The notes: a model not told the origin generated them from the sequence alone. A stretch of 64,000 nt of DNA from Singulisphaera sp. GP187 (GCA_945861245.1 CAMAUE010000003.1:1-64000); one strand, 5' to 3'. Shown: positions 1-9,586, counted from the stretch's first letter. A program made the numbers and translations.

Positions 1-791
1 ATCCAGCCGCTGTAATTGACGCTGCGCAGAATGCGAAAGATCGCGTCGTAGTCGTTCATGCCCTTGCCTGTCTCGCCGTGGCGGAGTTTGTCCGAATAGC
101 CGATCGTGCCATCCGACTGCCGTAACTCGCCGATGGTCGCCCCGTCCACGAGATAGCGATCCGAGGCGTGCATCGTCACCACACGCGATTTGATCTTCTC
201 CAGAAATGCGACGGGATCGAACCCGCCCACGACCGCGTTCGACGGGTCATATTGCACGCCGAAGTAGGGCGAATCGATTCGGCCAAGGATCTCCAGGAAG
301 ATGTCTTCGGGTTGCGCGAACTCGGGGTACTGCCAGTTGCCGTCCTTGTAGTGGTTCTCCATACACAAAATCACATCGCGCGATTCGGCATAGTCGAGTG
401 ATCGGCGGACACCCTCGACGGTGCGCTCGACGCCTTCCTTGCGCGTCATGCCGGGAAAGCGTTGTCCGCTCAAAGTTCGACAATGGCGGATGCCGAGCGC
501 GACGCAGAGGTCGATCGCCGCGAGCTGGCGTTCGACCTGGCGAGCGCGCTCGGCTGCATCGGGATGCGTGAAGTCGGGCGAGAAGCAGAGCATGGAGGAA
601 ATCTGCCCGGTCTCGCGCAGCACGCGGTTGACGGGTTCGACGCCGGCTTTGAAGAAGCCGTCGTAATGCTCGACGCCTTCGCCGCCGAGCGTCGCCGCGG
701 TGCGGAGCCAATCGAGGTAGTCCATCGTGCCGCGATAGAGTTCGTCGAAGTAGCATTTGGGGAAGACGCTGATGCGGGGGTGTGCGTGCAT
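1..791 (-). CDS. Sugar phosphate isomerase/epimerase (xylose isomerase-like TIM barrel), C-terminus cut by window edge
   Basis: Manual minus-strand translation from ATG at 791: MHAHPRISVFPKCYFDELYRGTMDYLDWLRTAATLGGEGVEHYDGFF...MENHYKDGNWQYPEF...GVQYDPSNAVVGGFDPVAFLEKIKSRVVTMHASD. The ORF track misses it because the ORF is open at the window edge. Confidence 0.85.
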   Translation of the reverse strand, partial: MHAHPRISVFPKCYFDELYRGTMDYLDWLRTAATLGGEGVEHYDGFFKAGVEPVNRVLRETGQISSMLCFSPDFTHPDAAERARQVERQLAAIDLCVALGIRHCRTLSGQRFPGMTRKEGVERTVEGVRRSLDYAESRDVILCMENHYKDGNWQYPEFAQPEDIFLEILGRIDSPYFGVQYDPSNAVVGGFDPVAFLEKIKSRVVTMHASDRYLVDGATIGELRQSDGTIGYSDKLRHGETGKGMNDYDAIFRILRSVNYSGW

Positions 792-804
792 TTTTTTGCT
801 CCTC

Positions 805-885
805 GTTTAGCCGCTCGCTTTCGGCGAGCGCGACCTGCATGATGTGTGGCACCTGCTCGCGCTCACCAAAGGCGAGCGGCTAAAC
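805..885. repeat. Family A palindromic repeat (GTTTAGCCGCTCGC..GGCGAGCGCGA // CGCGCTC..GGCGAGCGGCTAAAC)
   Basis: Inverted arms with variable centre; related copies at 4024, 5135, 42201 and 61905. Confidence 0.85.
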
Positions 886-895
886 ATTATTCAAT

Positions 896-1540
896 TTACA
901 ACCCGCGCACCTTGATGTTGCGCAGCCACAGCGGCAGGCCGTGGTCCTGGAAGCCGATGGTGCCGCTGGTCGGTCGGCCTTTGAGCGTCTTGGCATCGAG
1001 CGGCACATCGTTGACGACTTCGCCGTTCAGCGACACGACGACCTTGTTGCCCTTTACGGTGACGAGCATCTTGTTCCATTCGCCGGCGGGTTTGGCTGTG
1101 TTCTTGGTCGGCGGGATGCCGGGGATGATGCCGCCGGAGTCGTGGTCGTTCAGCTTGGCGCCCTTCGGTCTCGACGCGGAATCGTAGAGTTGGACTTCGA
1201 TGCCCTTGGCGACGGGGCTTTTGACATCGCTGACGTGGAAGTAGAACCCGCTGTTGCCGTTCTTGGCGACCTTGTACTCGAATTCGCACTCGAATTCCTT
1301 GTACTGCTCCTTGGCCCAGAGATAGGCGTCATAGCGCTGCCAGCCCGATTCGCCCTTGCGCGGCACGAGGGCGACGACGCCGTCATCGCCGAGAATCCAG
1401 TTGCCTTTGGTGGTCCAGTTCTTGGCCAGGTCCTTGCCTTCGAGCAGATTGACCCAGGCCGCTTTTTCCTAGCCTTGGCTCTCGCTGATCAGCGCGAAGG
1501 CGAGAATCGTAAAACAGGCGAACCAGCGAAAAGCATTCAT
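896..1540 (-). pseudogene. DUF1080 (3-keto-disaccharide hydrolase-like) protein with in-frame TAG directly after the signal peptide
   Basis: From ATG at 1540: MNAFRWFACFTILAFALISESQG*EKAAWVNLLEGKDLAKNWTTKGNWILGDDGVVALVPRKGESGWQRYDAYLWAKEQYKEFECEFEYKVAKNGNSGFYFHVSD... The TAG is at 1469-1471 (complement), in frame. Confidence 0.75.
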
Positions 1541-1628
1541 GTGACACCTCGTGATAAGAGTGATACGGTTTCGGAATGGATGATATTATACGCAGACGCC
1601 AATCACGCGGGATTGTAAAATGTCCCGG

Positions 1629-1676
1629 CTCGCCGTTTAGCGCTCGCATGACGCCGCGCGAGCGCTAAACGGCAAG
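1629..1676. repeat. Palindromic repeat, hybrid of families A and B
   Basis: GCCGTTTAGCGCTCG...CGAGCGCTAAACGGC. Confidence 0.75.
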
Positions 1677-1695
1677 CAAAGGAGACCACACCCCG

Positions 1696-2496
1696 ATGTC
1701 CCACCTCGCACAATTTGGCCGCATCGATACCACGGCCAACGCGGATTACTTCATTCATTTCCTCGATGCCGCCTGTGCGGAAGCGACGTTTCAAGCGTAC
1801 AAGAACCGCATGAACGAGTTGCTCGAACTCAAGCCCGGCTCGCGCGTACTCGACGTCGGGTGTGGCACGGGCGATGACGTTCGCATCATGGCGAAACTCG
1901 TCGCGCCAGGTGGCCAGGCCGTCGGCGTGGACAATAGCCGAGCGATGATCGCCGAGGCCGACAAACGCTCCGTTGGCACAAAGCTGCCGACCGCGTTCCA
2001 AATCGCCGACACGCTGGCCCTGCCTTATGCCGACGGCAGCTTCGATGCGACACGCGCCGACCGCAGCCTGATGCATGTGCCCGATCCCGCACTGGCCATC
2101 GCCGAAATGAAGCGCGTGACGAAACCCGGCGGCAGGGTCGTCGTGTTCGAAGTCGATTTCGGTGCCCTCATGATCGACGCCGATGACCGAGTGCTAGGCC
2201 GCAAGATCATCAATGCGTGGAGCGACAGCGTGCGCAACGGTTGGCTAGGCCGTCGCATCCCGCGCTTGTTTCACGAAGCCGGTCTGAAGGAAGTCGCCGC
2301 CGTCCCGCACACGCTGAGCCTGACGCCGGAGATCGCGCTACTGCTTGTGGGCCAAGCGACCGTCGATTTGGCGGTAAAGAACGGTACGATTACGCCGAAC
2401 GAAGCCGCCGCCTGGCTCGACCACATGGATGCCTTACAGCGAGAAGGTCGCTTCTTCAGCGCGATGACGGGATTTCTGGTGTGGGGAAATGCCTGA
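1696..2496 (+). CDS. Class I SAM-dependent methyltransferase
   Basis: LDVGCGTGDDVRIMAKLVAPGGQAVGVDNS motif I and following Rossmann pattern. Confidence 0.9.
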   Translation: MSHLAQFGRIDTTANADYFIHFLDAACAEATFQAYKNRMNELLELKPGSRVLDVGCGTGDDVRIMAKLVAPGGQAVGVDNSRAMIAEADKRSVGTKLPTAFQIADTLALPYADGSFDATRADRSLMHVPDPALAIAEMKRVTKPGGRVVVFEVDFGALMIDADDRVLGRKIINAWSDSVRNGWLGRRIPRLFHEAGLKEVAAVPHTLSLTPEIALLLVGQATVDLAVKNGTITPNEAAAWLDHMDALQREGRFFSAMTGFLVWGNA

Positions 2497-2520
2497 TGTG
2501 AAAAACAACTTCCCTGCGTC

Positions 2521-2573
2521 GCCGCTTGCGGCTTAGCGCTCACAAAACGCCACGCGATCGCTATGCTGCAAGC
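2521..2573. repeat. Degenerate family B palindromic repeat
   Basis: CGCTTGCGGCTTAGCGCTC left arm with decayed right arm GATCGCTATGCTGCAAGC; lies between convergent genes. Confidence 0.6.
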
Positions 2574-2613
2574 CCCGAATGTAGCCATGGCTCGTTTGCC
2601 GTTCAATGAGAAT

Positions 2614-3993
2614 TCACGCCACCTTCGAGAACACTTCCGACACCTTCACCTCGCGGGCCGTCCATGCCGGGACGATGCTGCCAGCGAACGATGCGATGGA
2701 GCCGATCGCCAGGCCCCAGAAAAGCGACGCCTCAGGGATGCGGAAGACCGGGAAGAACGCGATGCGGAACGGGATGCCGCCCCACTTCAGGTTGAAAAAC
2801 AGGTACGTCGTCAGGGCGGCGGCGAAACCGGCGACCGCGCCGATCAGTATCGCTTCGCCGAGGATGAGCATCATGACTTGATTCGGGCTGTAACCGAGCA
2901 CCTTCATCACCGCCATCTCCATTCTGCGTTCGCGCACCGTGATGCTGATCGCGTTCGCCATCACCAGCGACATGACGACCATCATGCCGGGCACGAGCAG
3001 GTACTTCATTGCCAACAGCAAATCCTTGTAGGCGTCGAGAAACGAGCTGATGCCCGACGATGCGGTCTCGACTTTTACCGATGGGTCTTTGAGATACGGC
3101 GAGTTTTCCAGCAGGTTGCCGACGCGGTCGAACTGTTCACGGTCCGCAACGCGAATCCAGACGAGGTTGAGGTTCTTCTTCGCCAGCGGATGGGCTTCCT
3201 GCTTTTTGTTTTTGTAGTCGTCGAACAGTCGATGGAAATAGTCGTTGTTCATGATGGCGCTCTGGTTGTAGCGCCCATCGGGTAAGGTACCGACGATTTC
3301 GAATTCAACGTTGTCGATGCCCTTGTAGTTGATGCTGGAGACCTTGAAGCGTTCGCCGACGCGTTTGTTGACGGCCTGCATTTTTTCCGAACCCATCAGG
3401 CAGCCACGCAGATTATTCTTGAGGGCGTCAATCAGCTTCGGATCGAGATCGCCAAGGTCGTCCATCATCGGGATGATGTGATCGGGGTTCATCGCGAAGA
3501 AGAAGATCAGGTTCTCCGGCGAGCGTTTGTTTGGGTCGAGCGAGCCGCCGAAAAAGGACCACGACATGAAATCCTTCGGGCCGTAGAATTTGGATTTGCC
3601 ATTTTCTTGCAGGTCGGGAAGGAAACTGGTGGACGAAGGATCGAGATATTTGCCGTAGGCCGATGGGATTTGGCTGGGAATCTGCCAGCGTTCGGTGATG
3701 ATGATTTTGAGATCCTTCGCGCGTTCCCTGGTGGCGAGTTCGATGAAGTAGATGACGGTCCAGATTGTCGTAATCATGAATGCGAGCACGGCAATCGCCA
3801 TCGCGGTGAGAGCGGTGCGCACGAGGTGACGGCGAAGATTCTTGATGCCGAGCAGGAACAGCTTCGGCTTGGCGACGACGTAGGTGGCCCCGGCGAGAAC
3901 GACGGCGAGTCCGATCAACCCAGCCGCGAGATTGACGGGGTCGTTGAGCATCTGGAGGAGGAATCTGCCCAGCCAATCCTGAAGCGGTTGCAT
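2614..3993 (-). CDS. ABC transporter permease, FtsX/MacB-like
   Basis: Start taken at MQPLQDWLGRFLLQML (3993). C-terminal FtsX-like membrane region SLVMANAISITVRERRMEMAVMKVLGYSPNQVMMLILGEAILIGAVAGF. The longer ORF to 4326 runs through a family A repeat. Confidence 0.85.
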   Translation of the reverse strand: MQPLQDWLGRFLLQMLNDPVNLAAGLIGLAVVLAGATYVVAKPKLFLLGIKNLRRHLVRTALTAMAIAVLAFMITTIWTVIYFIELATRERAKDLKIIITERWQIPSQIPSAYGKYLDPSSTSFLPDLQENGKSKFYGPKDFMSWSFFGGSLDPNKRSPENLIFFFAMNPDHIIPMMDDLGDLDPKLIDALKNNLRGCLMGSEKMQAVNKRVGERFKVSSINYKGIDNVEFEIVGTLPDGRYNQSAIMNNDYFHRLFDDYKNKKQEAHPLAKKNLNLVWIRVADREQFDRVGNLLENSPYLKDPSVKVETASSGISSFLDAYKDLLLAMKYLLVPGMMVVMSLVMANAISITVRERRMEMAVMKVLGYSPNQVMMLILGEAILIGAVAGFAAALTTYLFFNLKWGGIPFRIAFFPVFRIPEASLFWGLAIGSIASFAGSIVPAWTAREVKVSEVFSKVA

Positions 3994-4023
3994 GACGTGG
4001 TCTCGTCGTAAACGTTTGAGTCG

Positions 4024-4117
4024 GTTAGCCGCTCGCCTTTGGCGAGCGAGGGCATGACGTTTTTCGGGCGATCGCAAATACGCTGCGTTCGCGCTCGCCA
4101 AAGGCGAGCGGCTAAAC
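4024..4117. repeat. Family A palindromic repeat
   Basis: TTAGCCGCTCGCCTTTGGCGAGCG ... CGCTCGCCAAAGGCGAGCGGCTAAAC. Confidence 0.9.
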
Positions 4118-4139
4118 GGGAATTGCGAAACACCGGCGA

Positions 4140-5096
4140 TCACTCGAAAAACGACTGCTGCAACACTTCCGGGCGCGTGCGACCAAAGGCGAACGCGCGG
4201 CCCGTCGTCAGGTTGCAGAAGACGATTTCCGCGGGGCTGAAGAGCATCGGATCGATCTTGTAGAAGTCGTGATTGTAGCGCGCGAAGATCGACGCGAACG
4301 GCTCGCCATAGTCGGCTGATGCACACGCGGGAACCTTGGGCCCAATTTCGGCGAGTTGCTCGTCAGACGCTTGTACCCAGATCGTGACCCGACCGCCGTA
4401 GAGAATCGCATCATTGGTGCGGCCAATGGCGACGAGTTCGTCCTTCGCAACAGGCGGAAGTGGCGCGGAGCCAAACCCCGAAACGATTTGATTGAGGTCG
4501 AATTTCAACTCGTGCAATTTGTGCAACGCGGTTTCGAGCGAACGAGCGACGACTTGTAGGTTGCCCGCCTGACTCGCGGCGGGGGCGACGAGCAGCGTCA
4601 GCTTGTTCGCGGGAAGTTTCAATTCGGCGGCGAGATATTCGATGACGGCATCGTCGGGCAGCTTGCGTGATTCGAGTGTGCCGACGGCGACTGGCGATTG
4701 TTCTTTGCCTGGGATATGCGCGAAGACCTCTTCCGTCCCGCGTGCCGCTCGCATTGGCCCTGAGCCCATGGCGAAGAACTTGCCGACCGAGACCGCCCAG
4801 CCGGCGTATTGCGATGCCATGCACGCGAGCACCGGATTATCACTGCTCACCGTTACATGCGGGCAGCCGATACCAGCGACATCGCCAGGCACGATTCCGA
4901 CCTCCGCCTGGCCGGCGAGGCAGATTCGCGCCAGCGTCAAGCCGGCTTGAAGCCCGCCCGGCGTCTTGACGCCACAATCGATGATGCGCGCCCCGGATGC
5001 GGTCGTGTGCACCTGCAGCCTCAAAGCCGCGGCACTATTGGAGGCGAAATCGGCGAGCCGCATGGCTCGTTCGTTCAATGTCGGCGTTGTGCTCAC
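4140..5096 (-). CDS. mch: Methenyltetrahydromethanopterin cyclohydrolase
   Basis: Full-length Mch-like sequence (GARIIDCGVKTPGGLQAGLTLARICLAGQAEVGIVPG; NPVLACMASQYAGWAVSVGKFFAMGSGPMRA). Confidence 0.92.
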   Translation of the reverse strand: MSTTPTLNERAMRLADFASNSAAALRLQVHTTASGARIIDCGVKTPGGLQAGLTLARICLAGQAEVGIVPGDVAGIGCPHVTVSSDNPVLACMASQYAGWAVSVGKFFAMGSGPMRAARGTEEVFAHIPGKEQSPVAVGTLESRKLPDDAVIEYLAAELKLPANKLTLLVAPAASQAGNLQVVARSLETALHKLHELKFDLNQIVSGFGSAPLPPVAKDELVAIGRTNDAILYGGRVTIWVQASDEQLAEIGPKVPACASADYGEPFASIFARYNHDFYKIDPMLFSPAEIVFCNLTTGRAFAFGRTRPEVLQQSFFE

Positions 5097-5134
5097 TTCA
5101 ATAATCCTCGGTCGGTGGTCAGTTGTGCCAATTC

Positions 5135-5209
5135 GTTTAGCTGCTCGCCTTCGGCGAGCGCGAGCCCCACAGCACAGATGCCGCGCTCGCCGAAGGCGAG
5201 CGGCTAAAC
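5135..5209. repeat. Family A palindromic repeat
   Basis: GTTTAGCTGCTCGCCTTCGGCGAGCGCGA ... GCGCTCGCCGAAGGCGAGCGGCTAAAC. Confidence 0.9.
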
Positions 5210-5226
5210 GGGCCCTTATTGGTTTA

Positions 5227-6366
5227 TCAGGCCCACAAGGTTCGGGCGAGGTTCGACGCGATTTCTTCGAGGCGGATCGCGCACTGTGCTGGGTTCGGCG
5301 AGGATGCGAACAACGTCAACACCGGGTGGCTGGCAAGGATAGGCGTGCCAGCGTCCGGAATGTCGGCAAAAGCGATGCTGTCGAGATCCGTTCGACGGGC
5401 GAGCGAATTCATCCACGGACCATCGTGCGGAAAGTCGAACGTTTCTTTGGCGTACATCACCGCTTTACCATGACACGTCTTCGGCCATGGCGTGTCCAAT
5501 GTGCGTGTCGAGTCGCCTTCAAAGACATGGCGATGCCAATCGAGCAACGCGATTCCGGTGGCACGTTCGACGATTTCGACCGAAGCCGTGTAGCGTGGAT
5601 TAATCTCGATCGGCCAAGGCGTACCATTTTGCATGATCGCGTCGATGCCGAACAGGCCGCGCAAACGAAAGCGTTCGGCGACGACCTTGACCAGCTTCAG
5701 CCAGCGATCGAGTTCCTGTTGTGTAAGCGAGAGTGGGCCATAGCTGCCAGCATAATGGAAACCGCTGGCGTGCAACCAGGGCGTGCCGATGAGTTGCGCG
5801 GTGACGGCGAGGAGATTCGCCCGTTCCCCCATGCCCAGGCAAAGAGCCGAGACGGGCGTGCCTTCGATCTGTTGTTGCAAGAAATGCGTGCGAGGATTGA
5901 ACCCTTGACGCTGATACGGAACGATACCTATCCCTGCCGCGCTGCGAATCGGCTTGAGGAGCCAGCGTCCCGTAGTCTGGGGTTCACGTGTAACGCGAGG
6001 GTGAGGCTGCCTGGCATCGGCGAGAGCAGCCGTCCAGAGCGATGGGTCACGCACTTCGCACAGCACGTCGGGCGGGTTGCCCCAGATCGGCCTATCGATT
6101 TTCGCGATCAGAGCCGGGTGATTTTCCAACGCACCCGTATAGATCACTGGTGCTGCCGGTGCGTGTTTGAGCAGGTCGAGGAAGGCATGCGGATACTGCT
6201 CGTTCGCAATTGCTCGTGCGTCGGTGTGAAGACGCAGATCCCGATCCGCGAACAGATCGGCACACCACGTCGTCCAGCCCGCGCGTGCCGCCGAGTCCGC
6301 CGCCGCACGCACGCTGGCGCCGATCAGGATCACAGTCGGCGAATGGGTACGGCTAGCATTCGTCAT
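5227..6366 (-). CDS. ATP-grasp domain protein, probably linked to H4MPT-dependent C1 metabolism
   Basis: GRWLLKPIRSAAGIGI ... FGIDAIMQNGTPWPIEINPRYTASVEIVERATG is an ATP-grasp signature; next gene downstream is mch. Confidence 0.8.
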   Translation of the reverse strand: MTNASRTHSPTVILIGASVRAAADSAARAGWTTWCADLFADRDLRLHTDARAIANEQYPHAFLDLLKHAPAAPVIYTGALENHPALIAKIDRPIWGNPPDVLCEVRDPSLWTAALADARQPHPRVTREPQTTGRWLLKPIRSAAGIGIVPYQRQGFNPRTHFLQQQIEGTPVSALCLGMGERANLLAVTAQLIGTPWLHASGFHYAGSYGPLSLTQQELDRWLKLVKVVAERFRLRGLFGIDAIMQNGTPWPIEINPRYTASVEIVERATGIALLDWHRHVFEGDSTRTLDTPWPKTCHGKAVMYAKETFDFPHDGPWMNSLARRTDLDSIAFADIPDAGTPILASHPVLTLFASSPNPAQCAIRLEEIASNLARTLWA

Positions 6367-6725
6367 GGTTTGACATAATCAATGCGAAACGGCTTGTTGG
6401 TAATGAACACGACGACGACATCGCCGTCGGCACTCGCACCGTGCTGCATCGTTTCGCCTTCAGGAAACCAGACGAAACTGCCCGGCCCGTAGCGGCCGAG
6501 ATGCGTGACGAGCGTGCCTTCGAGCACGTACATTCCATGTCCGCACGGATGCGTGTGATCCGGATTGATGACGCCGGCCGGGTAGCGCACGAGCCGAACC
6601 ATCATGCCGGTCTCGGGATCGCTGAAGAGTTCCTTGCGGAAGAGCGCCCGCCCGATAAGCTCGTTGAAGCGTTCCTCCCAGGGCATATTATTAGTGTCGA
6701 TGGCAAGGTAGGGTGAGGTTGGCAT
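6363..6725 (-). CDS. Cupin domain protein
   Basis: RYPAGVINPDHTHPCGHGMYVLEGTLVTHLGRYGPGSFVWFPEGETMQHGASADGD; ATGA overlap with the ATP-grasp start. Confidence 0.88.
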   Translation of the reverse strand: MPTSPYLAIDTNNMPWEERFNELIGRALFRKELFSDPETGMMVRLVRYPAGVINPDHTHPCGHGMYVLEGTLVTHLGRYGPGSFVWFPEGETMQHGASADGDVVVVFITNKPFRIDYVKP

Positions 6726-6748
6726 GGTGAACTTCCAATTCTTGTTTT

Positions 6749-6802
6749 CCGCTTGCGGCTTAGCGCTCGGAATATCCCACGCGAGCGCTAAGCCGCGAGC
6801 GG
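6749..6802. repeat. Family B palindromic repeat (CCGCTTGCGGCTTAGCGCTC // GAGCGCTAAGCCGCAAGCGG)
   Basis: Arms match other family B copies; loop differs. Confidence 0.9.
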
Positions 6803-6806
6803 CCTA

Positions 6807-7997
6807 TCACTTCCCCGCCAGCAGCGCCGGCACGAAGGTTTGCGGGTCGCCGCCGGTGACGTGCACCTTGCCATCGCCATCGACGAACACATCGACTTCA
6901 CTGCGGATGCCGAACTCCGGCAGGTAAATTCCCGGCTCGACCGAGAAGCAGGTACGCAACATGACGCGGCGATCTTCGCGGGTTTCCAGGCTGTCCATGT
7001 TCGCGCCGTTGCCATGAACTTCTTGACCTATCGAATGCCCGGTGCGATGACAGAAATACTCGCCATAGCCGGCCTTCTCGATGACCTGCCGGCAGGCGTG
7101 ATCGACCTCCCAGCCGAGCAACGGCGTTTTTGTCGCGAAGGCCGAACGCACCTTGGCGATGGCGGCGTCACGAGCAGCGGCGACAATGGCGAAAATCTCC
7201 TGATAGCGAGGCGGCACCTCCTTGCCCACAAACGCCGTCCGCGTCAGATCGCTATACACCGACCTCGGCTTCTTGCACTTCGCCCACAAATCAATCAGCA
7301 CGAAGTCGCCCTCGCGAATCGGTGCATCTTCCCCCGCTTTCGGCTCATAATGCGGATCGCCGCTGTTGGGTCCAACGGCGACGATCGGCGCGTGATCCGC
7401 CGCGACGCCGTTGCGTTCAAAGTGGTCGAGGATGACTTGCTGCACCGTGGTCTCGCGGATCGGAATGCCGTCGCGGACCATGTCGGCGATGAACCCGAAC
7501 GCCACGTCGTATGCCGAGCGCGTGTGCTTCGCTGCTTCGAGATGCATGGCCCATTGGTCGTCGTCCCAGCAGGCTTCAAAGCGCTGGATCAGATCGCCCG
7601 AGGGAACGATGTCCACGCCAAAGGATCGCACGAGCTCGACCGTACCGGCATCGACGCGCGAGACGTAAGGATTGGCGTTGCGTGGCACGTACTCCATCGC
7701 CACGCGCGTGACGCCTTGCACCAATGTGCCGACCGATTTTTCTAAATCTTGCCAGCGAAGGTAGATGTCCTTCGATCCAGGCACATGGTCGAGCGCCGCC
7801 GACTCGATACGGTGCACGAGCCGTCGCGGTTCGCCTGTCGCGGGGATGAAGTAGAACCAGCGGCGTGACAACATCTTTGTGCTTGGCATGTCGAGGATTC
7901 GGCGAGCCAGGACATTGAGGCCGCGAAAGTCGTAGAGCAGCCAGCCATCGAGTTTGTCTTCGCGCAACGCGGCCTGGATTTTGCCAAGGTCGAACAT
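6807..7997 (-). CDS. M24 family metallopeptidase (Xaa-Pro aminopeptidase-like)
   Basis: HAPIVAVGPNSGDPHYEP, VLIDLWAKCKK, GYGEYFCHRTGHSIGQEVHGNGANMDSLETREDRRVMLRTCFSVEPGIYLPEFGIRSEVDVFV; start taken at MFDLGKIQAAL (7997). Confidence 0.9.
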   Translation of the reverse strand: MFDLGKIQAALREDKLDGWLLYDFRGLNVLARRILDMPSTKMLSRRWFYFIPATGEPRRLVHRIESAALDHVPGSKDIYLRWQDLEKSVGTLVQGVTRVAMEYVPRNANPYVSRVDAGTVELVRSFGVDIVPSGDLIQRFEACWDDDQWAMHLEAAKHTRSAYDVAFGFIADMVRDGIPIRETTVQQVILDHFERNGVAADHAPIVAVGPNSGDPHYEPKAGEDAPIREGDFVLIDLWAKCKKPRSVYSDLTRTAFVGKEVPPRYQEIFAIVAAARDAAIAKVRSAFATKTPLLGWEVDHACRQVIEKAGYGEYFCHRTGHSIGQEVHGNGANMDSLETREDRRVMLRTCFSVEPGIYLPEFGIRSEVDVFVDGDGKVHVTGGDPQTFVPALLAGK

Positions 7998-8035
7998 GGT
8001 GAATCTCCGATCGTCGATTCTGTATATGCGAAATT

Positions 8036-8092
8036 TCGCTTGCGGCTTGGCGCTCGGATGATTCGTTGAGAGCGCTAAGCCGCAAGCGGCAA
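8036..8092. repeat. Family B palindromic repeat
   Basis: CGCTTGCGGCTTGGCGCTC ... GAGCGCTAAGCCGCAAGCGG. Confidence 0.88.
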
Positions 8093-8223
8093 ATCCAAGG
8101 ATCATGTTATCGACGCGGGAGCAGATCTGCTTGACAGTTTCGCGGAACTGTGGATAATTTGGAATGAAGGGATGTCGCCGGCCCTTTGTCATTTTCTGGA
8201 ATTCGTTCCTCGGGAGGTTCTTC

Positions 8224-9534
8224 ATGCGCTTCGTGTCCAGCAAACATTTCGTCACGTTGTTGCTAGCCGGGTTCGTGGCCGTCTGCCTGGTGCAGGCGCA
8301 GGAACCGTTCAACTTTCCCACTGCTAAAGATCTGGAGCGGGCCTTCAACGACACCTACAAACGCCGAACCGAAATCATGCGAGGCGAAGTGGTCCCAACG
8401 GGCAAGGGCGACGACAAGGTGGCGGAGGCGGCGGCGCAATATTACGTCTTTCGTCTGGCGCACGCCGGGATCAGCTATGATCCGGCCAAGCTCCAAAGAG
8501 AGTTTGAGGGTTTCGCCGATGACGTGGCTCGCGCCAAGAACGATGGCGCCAAGAAATTCGCCAACCAGCTGGCACCGCATTTCGTGAGCAGCATGAAGCA
8601 GCTACTCGATCGCGATATCCGTGCGGAATCGCAGCTCATTATTGTCGGCTCGATGATGCTGCCTGCAATCGCCAGGCTTCGCCAGGAAAAATCGAACGAT
8701 TACCTGATCGAGCTTGTGCAAAGCCCGAAAACCCACGACGCGGTTCGGGTGAACGCCTTGAAAGCGCTGCGTGAATCGATGCCGATTACTCCTGTCGACG
8801 ATGATGCCGACTTCGACTCGAAGAGCCTCGTTGCACGTCTCGACTTCGATGCGAAAAATGTCGCGGCGTTGTCGAATTATATCGAGCAGTCGAGGAACCT
8901 CAAAGGTGTGCCGCCCGAGCATTTCGCGGTCATTCGATTCGTTCGTCGAGAAGCGATCACGTCGCTCGCACAGGCCGGCACACCGGCGGTGGCATCGCTG
9001 ACAAAGAAAGTCATCGTCAAAGCGGCCAAGCGAGAATTTCAGATGGAAGGCCTCGTCGCCCCGACACTGTTACGCATTCTCACGGACAAGCTCGACCCAC
9101 CGCCAAGTCTGCAAGAAAAGCTGGAAGCGGCCCACGGTGTATGTAGTTTCAAGTATCCGAAAATGCCCGATTACAACCCGGATGTCGCGATTTATTTGGT
9201 AGGCCGGACGCTTGAGGACTTGGTAAAGGACTACAATCAAGACCTTACGAGTATCACGGGCGATCCAAAAAAACTTCCGATCATCGGGTACAAGACGGAA
9301 GCGAAGCGTTTTCAAACGGCCTTGGCCAACCTGGCGGAAAGCGCGAAAAACACACCCGCGAAGGCCAACGCCGACAGGCTCGCCAACGCATTCAAGGACA
9401 TATTCAAGACTATGTCGGCCTACGCCCCGACCGATGCCACCAAGTTGAACGACGCCGTGAAAACGATCAACAGCATGCGACCCAAGGACGGACAGATATT
9501 CAAGAACTCCAAGATTTCCGTCAGTTTGCCATAG
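8224..9534 (+). CDS. Secreted protein of unknown function
   Basis: MRFVSSKHFVTLLLAGFVAVCLVQAQEPFNFP signal peptide; long codon-consistent ORF. Confidence 0.75.
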   Translation: MRFVSSKHFVTLLLAGFVAVCLVQAQEPFNFPTAKDLERAFNDTYKRRTEIMRGEVVPTGKGDDKVAEAAAQYYVFRLAHAGISYDPAKLQREFEGFADDVARAKNDGAKKFANQLAPHFVSSMKQLLDRDIRAESQLIIVGSMMLPAIARLRQEKSNDYLIELVQSPKTHDAVRVNALKALRESMPITPVDDDADFDSKSLVARLDFDAKNVAALSNYIEQSRNLKGVPPEHFAVIRFVRREAITSLAQAGTPAVASLTKKVIVKAAKREFQMEGLVAPTLLRILTDKLDPPPSLQEKLEAAHGVCSFKYPKMPDYNPDVAIYLVGRTLEDLVKDYNQDLTSITGDPKKLPIIGYKTEAKRFQTALANLAESAKNTPAKANADRLANAFKDIFKTMSAYAPTDATKLNDAVKTINSMRPKDGQIFKNSKISVSLP

Positions 9535-9586
9535 TGGGGCTGACAAAGGTTGATCGATTGTATTTCGAGCGGATAAATTTGTCCGG

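Noticed and set aside
4966-6378. 470-aa plus-strand ORF overlapping the mch/ATP-grasp genes
   Set aside because: Antisense to two recognisable proteins and runs through a family A repeat.
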